Positions 38,936 to 42,190 of a stretch of DNA of 42,190 nucleotides are shown here, in pieces. Numbering within the stretch: the stretch's first letter is position 1; each line of letters begins with the position of its first letter. A model generated the notes under the pieces. It did no database searches. It saw only the letters and a program-made list of their open reading frames with translations, and was not told the DNA's origin. Both the position numbers and the translations under genes were made by a program. Source of the DNA: Halieaceae bacterium (GTDB lineage: Bacteria; Pseudomonadota; Gammaproteobacteria; Pseudomonadales; Halieaceae); NCBI GenBank assembly GCA_024640505.1, contig JAHEEV010000025.1, forward strand, positions 1-42,190, written 5' to 3'.

Positions 38936-41152
38936 TCATTGACGACCCACGATATCGTGCATTGGCCTGGAGGAAAAGCGCCGCTTGATTGCCCGCTGCA
39001 TCCTGAAAGGGATAACAGAAATCAGCCTGGCGGCCACGGGTGTACGACTCAATCGCCACAGCGTGCCGAGCATACGCTCCGACCGGGACAGTTCGGGCCT
39101 TCCGGCGGTCAGGTTCGCTGCGAGGCTTTCCAGGGTCTTCTTATCCAGTTCGCCTGCCGCGACCGTGACAGCCGGAAGGTAACGCTGTTGATAGAAGCCG
39201 GTATCGACGGGGTAGTCGGCGCCTGAGCCACTGTCTACCGCGGACTCTGCCGCTGCAGCCGCGGGTAAAACCCCCTCGTCCAGCACCCCCAGCCAGAAAT
39301 CGCGCCACGCCTCGGGCCTGCGGTCCCATGGGCACACCACGCTCAGGGGCCGCCCGCTTACCCGCTCCCGAAACGCGCCGATGTCCGGCACGACCACCGG
39401 CAAACCCAGGTGCAGGGCAATACTCAGGGTGTAGCTGTAGGTCTCGGGCCATAACGCAGGATACCAGACCACGTCCGGGGCGATGGATCTCACCAGCGGA
39501 TAGGCCTCGCGGTTGTCATAGGGCCCGTGAGTGATAACGCGGTTGGACAAGGCGCGGTAGGCGTAGCCCAGGAGATGAAACTCCACCGGCTTTCCCGCCA
39601 TGCGCTCGGCAACCTGTTCCAGCACATCGGCACCCTTTTCCCGGCTGATCGCCCCAAGCACCAGCACTTTCAGCGGCCGGCCGGGCGTATAGGTCCAGCG
39701 GGGTGCCGGGTAGGGCTGTGAACGCAGGTAATCGGGATGCCAGGCGACAATAGGCTGCTTTACCTGGAAAAACCGCTGGAAGCGTTCAGCGCAGTCGCGG
39801 GAGGGGAAAATCACCCGGTCAGCCCCCTCCACCATCAACGTCTGGTTGCGACGCCAGGACTCGCCGTCAATACCCTCGGGCAGGGGATAATGCTCTTCAC
39901 AACGCCGGTCAAAATCGGGGGAATCCTCGCTCACGTATCGCGCGGCCCTGTCAGTCAGGGTCGGGTTGCCATTGACCAGGAAATAATCATGCACCGTGAG
40001 ATCATGACCGCACCCCAGCTCCTCACCGAGACGCCACATGCGCGGGTGCAGTCCCATGGTATGGTGAAAATGCACACGGCCGACGCCCAGTTCCCGGAGC
40101 AGGAGCAGGAGCTTGTCGTACTCGGCCGAAACATCGAAGTAAAGACCGTCCCGGAGCCTGTGGCAATCATCGAAAACCGAGAGAATGACTGACTCACCAT
40201 CCCGATCCGGTGTGATTTGCAGGAACAGCGTGTCGTCACCATAAAGGGCGACCAGTTCATCCACGTGTTGCTGTGCCCCTCCGCCCAGTTTGTGGGAAAT
40301 GGCAACGATTTTGGGCTTGGTCTGCCGGGCAAGCAGGGAGAACAATGCCTCTATCCGTTTTTCCCGGAAGGGGTCGCGCGCTATATATTCAGCCACATTC
40401 GCATGGTAGCGAGGGTATTTCTCATCCAGCAGCCGCAGAGCAGCCTCCACCCGGGGGTCCTGCTCCTCGCCAAAGCTCACGCCGCCCTTGTGGTAAACAA
40501 AACAGTTGGCCACCTGGTAATTTTTCCACCCCGCCTGCTCCGCCCGCTGGCACCAGTCGTTCTCTTCCCCGTAACCCCTGCCGAAGGTGGCTTCATCGAA
40601 ATAGCCGACCGTGTTCAGGCAATCCCGGCGGATATACATGCAGAAGCCGACGCCGGTGGGCACCTCGACCACATCCCTGCTGGTATACCGCTCGGCAAAA
40701 AAGGCATCCAGTTCCGCCACAGACAGGCCGAACAGCGGCCGGTTCTCCTCACAGAAATTCGGGAAACTGCAGATGGTGGCGTTATTGGAAAAGGGCGTGA
40801 CACTGCCGACGACAGGATTCCGATAGGCCGCCTCCCGCAAACGGTGCAGCCAGTCCCCTGTAACCTCTACATCACTGTTGAGCAGGAGAATATCGCGCTT
40901 CGGATCGTGCGCCATACCGCGGTTTGCAGTGGAAACGAAGCCCCGGTTCTCGTGGTTTTCCAGCAAAACCATTGTTTCGTTTACCGCGGCAAGATCGCGC
41001 AGAAACCGGGTGATGTCAGGGTCAGGAGAGCAGTCGTTGACCACTACCATCCGCGCCCAGGCCGGATCCAGGGTTTGCATCACCGACTCCAGGCAACACC
41101 GGGTTTCCCGGTAGCCATTGTAGACGGGAATGACGATATCAACGCTGCTCAT
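38936..41152 (-). CDS. Two-domain glycosyltransferase (GT2 + GT4 fusion)
   Basis: This is a 738-residue cytosolic protein. The N-terminal 270 residues are a GT2 domain: VDIVIPVYNGYRETRCC, VVVNDCSPDPD, LLLNSDVEVTGDWL (metal site) and FGRGYGEENDWCQRA (acceptor-side acid). From about residue 285 a GT-B/GT4 domain follows: ISHKLGGGAQQHVDEL, KVLVLGAISREKGADVL and LSIALHLGLPVVVPDIGAFRE. Two activities in one chain suggest consecutive sugar additions to the same growing glycan. The start overlaps the upstream sulfotransferase by 14 bases. The last 100 residues are basic without a clear domain. Confidence 0.88.
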   Translation of the reverse strand: MSSVDIVIPVYNGYRETRCCLESVMQTLDPAWARMVVVNDCSPDPDITRFLRDLAAVNETMVLLENHENRGFVSTANRGMAHDPKRDILLLNSDVEVTGDWLHRLREAAYRNPVVGSVTPFSNNATICSFPNFCEENRPLFGLSVAELDAFFAERYTSRDVVEVPTGVGFCMYIRRDCLNTVGYFDEATFGRGYGEENDWCQRAEQAGWKNYQVANCFVYHKGGVSFGEEQDPRVEAALRLLDEKYPRYHANVAEYIARDPFREKRIEALFSLLARQTKPKIVAISHKLGGGAQQHVDELVALYGDDTLFLQITPDRDGESVILSVFDDCHRLRDGLYFDVSAEYDKLLLLLRELGVGRVHFHHTMGLHPRMWRLGEELGCGHDLTVHDYFLVNGNPTLTDRAARYVSEDSPDFDRRCEEHYPLPEGIDGESWRRNQTLMVEGADRVIFPSRDCAERFQRFFQVKQPIVAWHPDYLRSQPYPAPRWTYTPGRPLKVLVLGAISREKGADVLEQVAERMAGKPVEFHLLGYAYRALSNRVITHGPYDNREAYPLVRSIAPDVVWYPALWPETYSYTLSIALHLGLPVVVPDIGAFRERVSGRPLSVVCPWDRRPEAWRDFWLGVLDEGVLPAAAAAESAVDSGSGADYPVDTGFYQQRYLPAVTVAAGELDKKTLESLAANLTAGRPELSRSERMLGTLWRLSRTPVAARLISVIPFRMQRAIKRRFSSRPMHDIVGRQ

Positions 41153-42190
41153 ATTTCCACATAACTCTGAAAAGCTGACCTATGAGCGGCTTGCTGAAGA
41201 CACGCTTCAGCTGGGCATCACGGGACCGGATGAGGTCCAGCGCGTAGGTGTGTTCTTCGCCAAGCTTCGATAACTGTTTGTGCAGATCAGCATGCTTTTG
41301 GCTGAGTTCTGAAAAGCGCACGTCAAAGTCCGAAATTTGCTGGTCACGCTCATCGACGGTCTCCAGCGCGATTGAGTGAAGCCCCCCGATGCGGAACATC
41401 TCTGCGCCTCGCTCGGCCAAAGCGACCGCAAACTGCGCCAGCGTGTGTTCTACCGGATACTCCTCACGGATTGCCGCGGCCAGGGCTTCCTCGTCCGGGG
41501 GCCCTGAACAGGCCTGGCAGAGCACACTACCGGAGCCCATCTCCGTATGGTGCCGAAGATCGCCGCGCACTGCCGACGACAGCGTTTCCTCCGACACCGC
41601 CAGTGGCAGAAATTTACCCATCCGCCCAATGACCCCGGCCGGGTCGGCCAGCAGCTCGTCGTAGCCAAGGTAAATGATATTCCCCGGCGCATGGCGGGCG
41701 ATACCCCGGCTGTAGAGTTCATAAAGCCGCAGGCCGTAGCCAAGTGGAAAGCCGTCCCGCCGCTCCAGGGACCGGGCAACCTCGAGCGGCGCCCGATTGA
41801 TTGCGCAGAAGCGGGTATCGATCGCCATCTCCTCGCAGAGAGCGGTCCAGAACGGCAGTGTCAGGCATAGCCGCGGGTCCTTGACCGCCTCCAGCGGACC
41901 GGCATCAAAGCCCCGCTTCAAAATATCCCGCGCCAGCTCCCGCTCGGGGTCGAAATCAGCGGAACGCCAGTCCAGCTGGAGCAGCTCGGTGGTTGCGCTG
42001 TACCACCGCGCACCCGCCGCCTCCAGCAGGCGCTCATTGACAGCGACCACGTCGGCATCTTCCCAAAACCCCTCTTCATTCACGCCGCCCATGGGTTCCA
42101 GCAGATTGGCGCCGAAGCTGGCGCCACAGGCCTGCAGGGCGGCGCACAGCGCCGAGGTTCCCGAGCGGTGCATGCCAAGGACAAAAAGAA
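41139..42190 (-). CDS. Sulfotransferase with C-terminal coiled coil (5' end beyond window)
   Basis: The frame is open to the right edge: codons before the Met at 42173 read LFVLG, giving LFVLGMHRSGTS, so the 5'-phosphosulfate loop spans that Met and the true start lies outside the window. KDPRLCLTLPFW and FCAINRAPLEVARSLERRDG are further sulfotransferase features. The last 90 or so residues are polar and heptad-like (SDFDVRFSELSQKHADLHKQ), which suggests a coiled coil that could oligomerise the enzyme or dock it to a partner. The next gene, a GT2-GT4 fusion, overlaps by 14 bases. Confidence 0.85.
   Translation of the reverse strand, partial: LFVLGMHRSGTSALCAALQACGASFGANLLEPMGGVNEEGFWEDADVVAVNERLLEAAGARWYSATTELLQLDWRSADFDPERELARDILKRGFDAGPLEAVKDPRLCLTLPFWTALCEEMAIDTRFCAINRAPLEVARSLERRDGFPLGYGLRLYELYSRGIARHAPGNIIYLGYDELLADPAGVIGRMGKFLPLAVSEETLSSAVRGDLRHHTEMGSGSVLCQACSGPPDEEALAAAIREEYPVEHTLAQFAVALAERGAEMFRIGGLHSIALETVDERDQQISDFDVRFSELSQKHADLHKQLSKLGEEHTYALDLIRSRDAQLKRVFSKPLIGQLFRVMWKYEQR

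Noticed and set aside
5845-42190. Complete O-antigen/capsule export system (Wzx/Wzy, ABC transporter or Wza/Wzc)
   Set aside because: None of these signatures was recognised in the window; the polytopic proteins fit GT-C-like, MBOAT, GtrA or MFS patterns better.

Overview
The window comes from the GC-rich chromosome of a gammaproteobacterium, probably a free-living and possibly marine relative of the pseudomonads, Cellvibrionales or Halieaceae. This placement rests on three things. The left end carries core genes of pseudomonad type (class I fumarase, Fe-superoxide dismutase, groESL followed by fxsA). A REP-like palindrome of the kind common in those groups lies next to them. Envelope-glycan genes are dense in the rest. 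The exact taxon cannot be fixed from the sequence alone. No rRNA, tRNA, CRISPR, phage or IS element was seen, and no gene-free stretch exceeds about 210 bases.

Layout. Positions 1-5832 are housekeeping: the 5' end of a class I fumarase, a coiled-coil membrane protein, a short PuuD-type membrane protein, sodB, groEL/groES, fxsA and an alkyltransferase-like DNA repair protein. groESL has a well-formed control region with a sigma70-type promoter, a perfect CIRCE (HrcA) operator and a sigma32-type promoter in a row.

From 5845 to the right edge the window is almost entirely a cell-surface glycan and lipid modification island. Positions 5845-10510 (minus) hold two family-2 glycosyltransferases, a methyltransferase and a large membrane protein. 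Positions 10622-12709 (plus) hold a sulfotransferase and a second membrane protein of the same unnamed family. Positions 12699-14315 (minus) encode a GT-C-like membrane protein. Positions 14488-22004 (plus) encode a fatty acid desaturase, two methyltransferases, an MBOAT O-acyltransferase with an SGNH-like partner, a glycosyltransferase and another methyltransferase. Positions 22024-27707 (minus) hold four non-heme iron dioxygenases and a second GT-C-like protein. Positions 27775-34554 (minus) are a tightly coupled seven-gene operon. Positions 34621-42190 (minus) hold a glycosyltransferase, three sulfotransferases, an AmpG-type transporter and a large two-domain glycosyltransferase.

The most coherent system is the operon at 34554-27775. 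Its order is a HAD-UbiA fusion, a DprE1 homologue, a DprE2 homologue, an NAD-dependent epimerase, an FAD oxidoreductase, a GtrA protein and a methyltransferase. The first three are clear counterparts of the mycobacterial enzymes (Rv3806c, Rv3790, Rv3791) that make decaprenyl-phospho-arabinose. The GtrA protein parallels Rv3789, which sits beside DprE1/DprE2 in mycobacteria. I infer that this organism makes a polyprenyl-phosphate-linked pentofuranose, probably D-arabinofuranose or a derivative. It would be flipped across the membrane and used by one or more of the GT-C-like proteins. Sulfotransferases, methyltransferases, dioxygenases and the MBOAT/SGNH pair would decorate the glycan. A second unusual element is a family of three GT2 paralogues spread over three transcription units, sharing a DGAR motif and a FHQ(F/Y)HGG signature.
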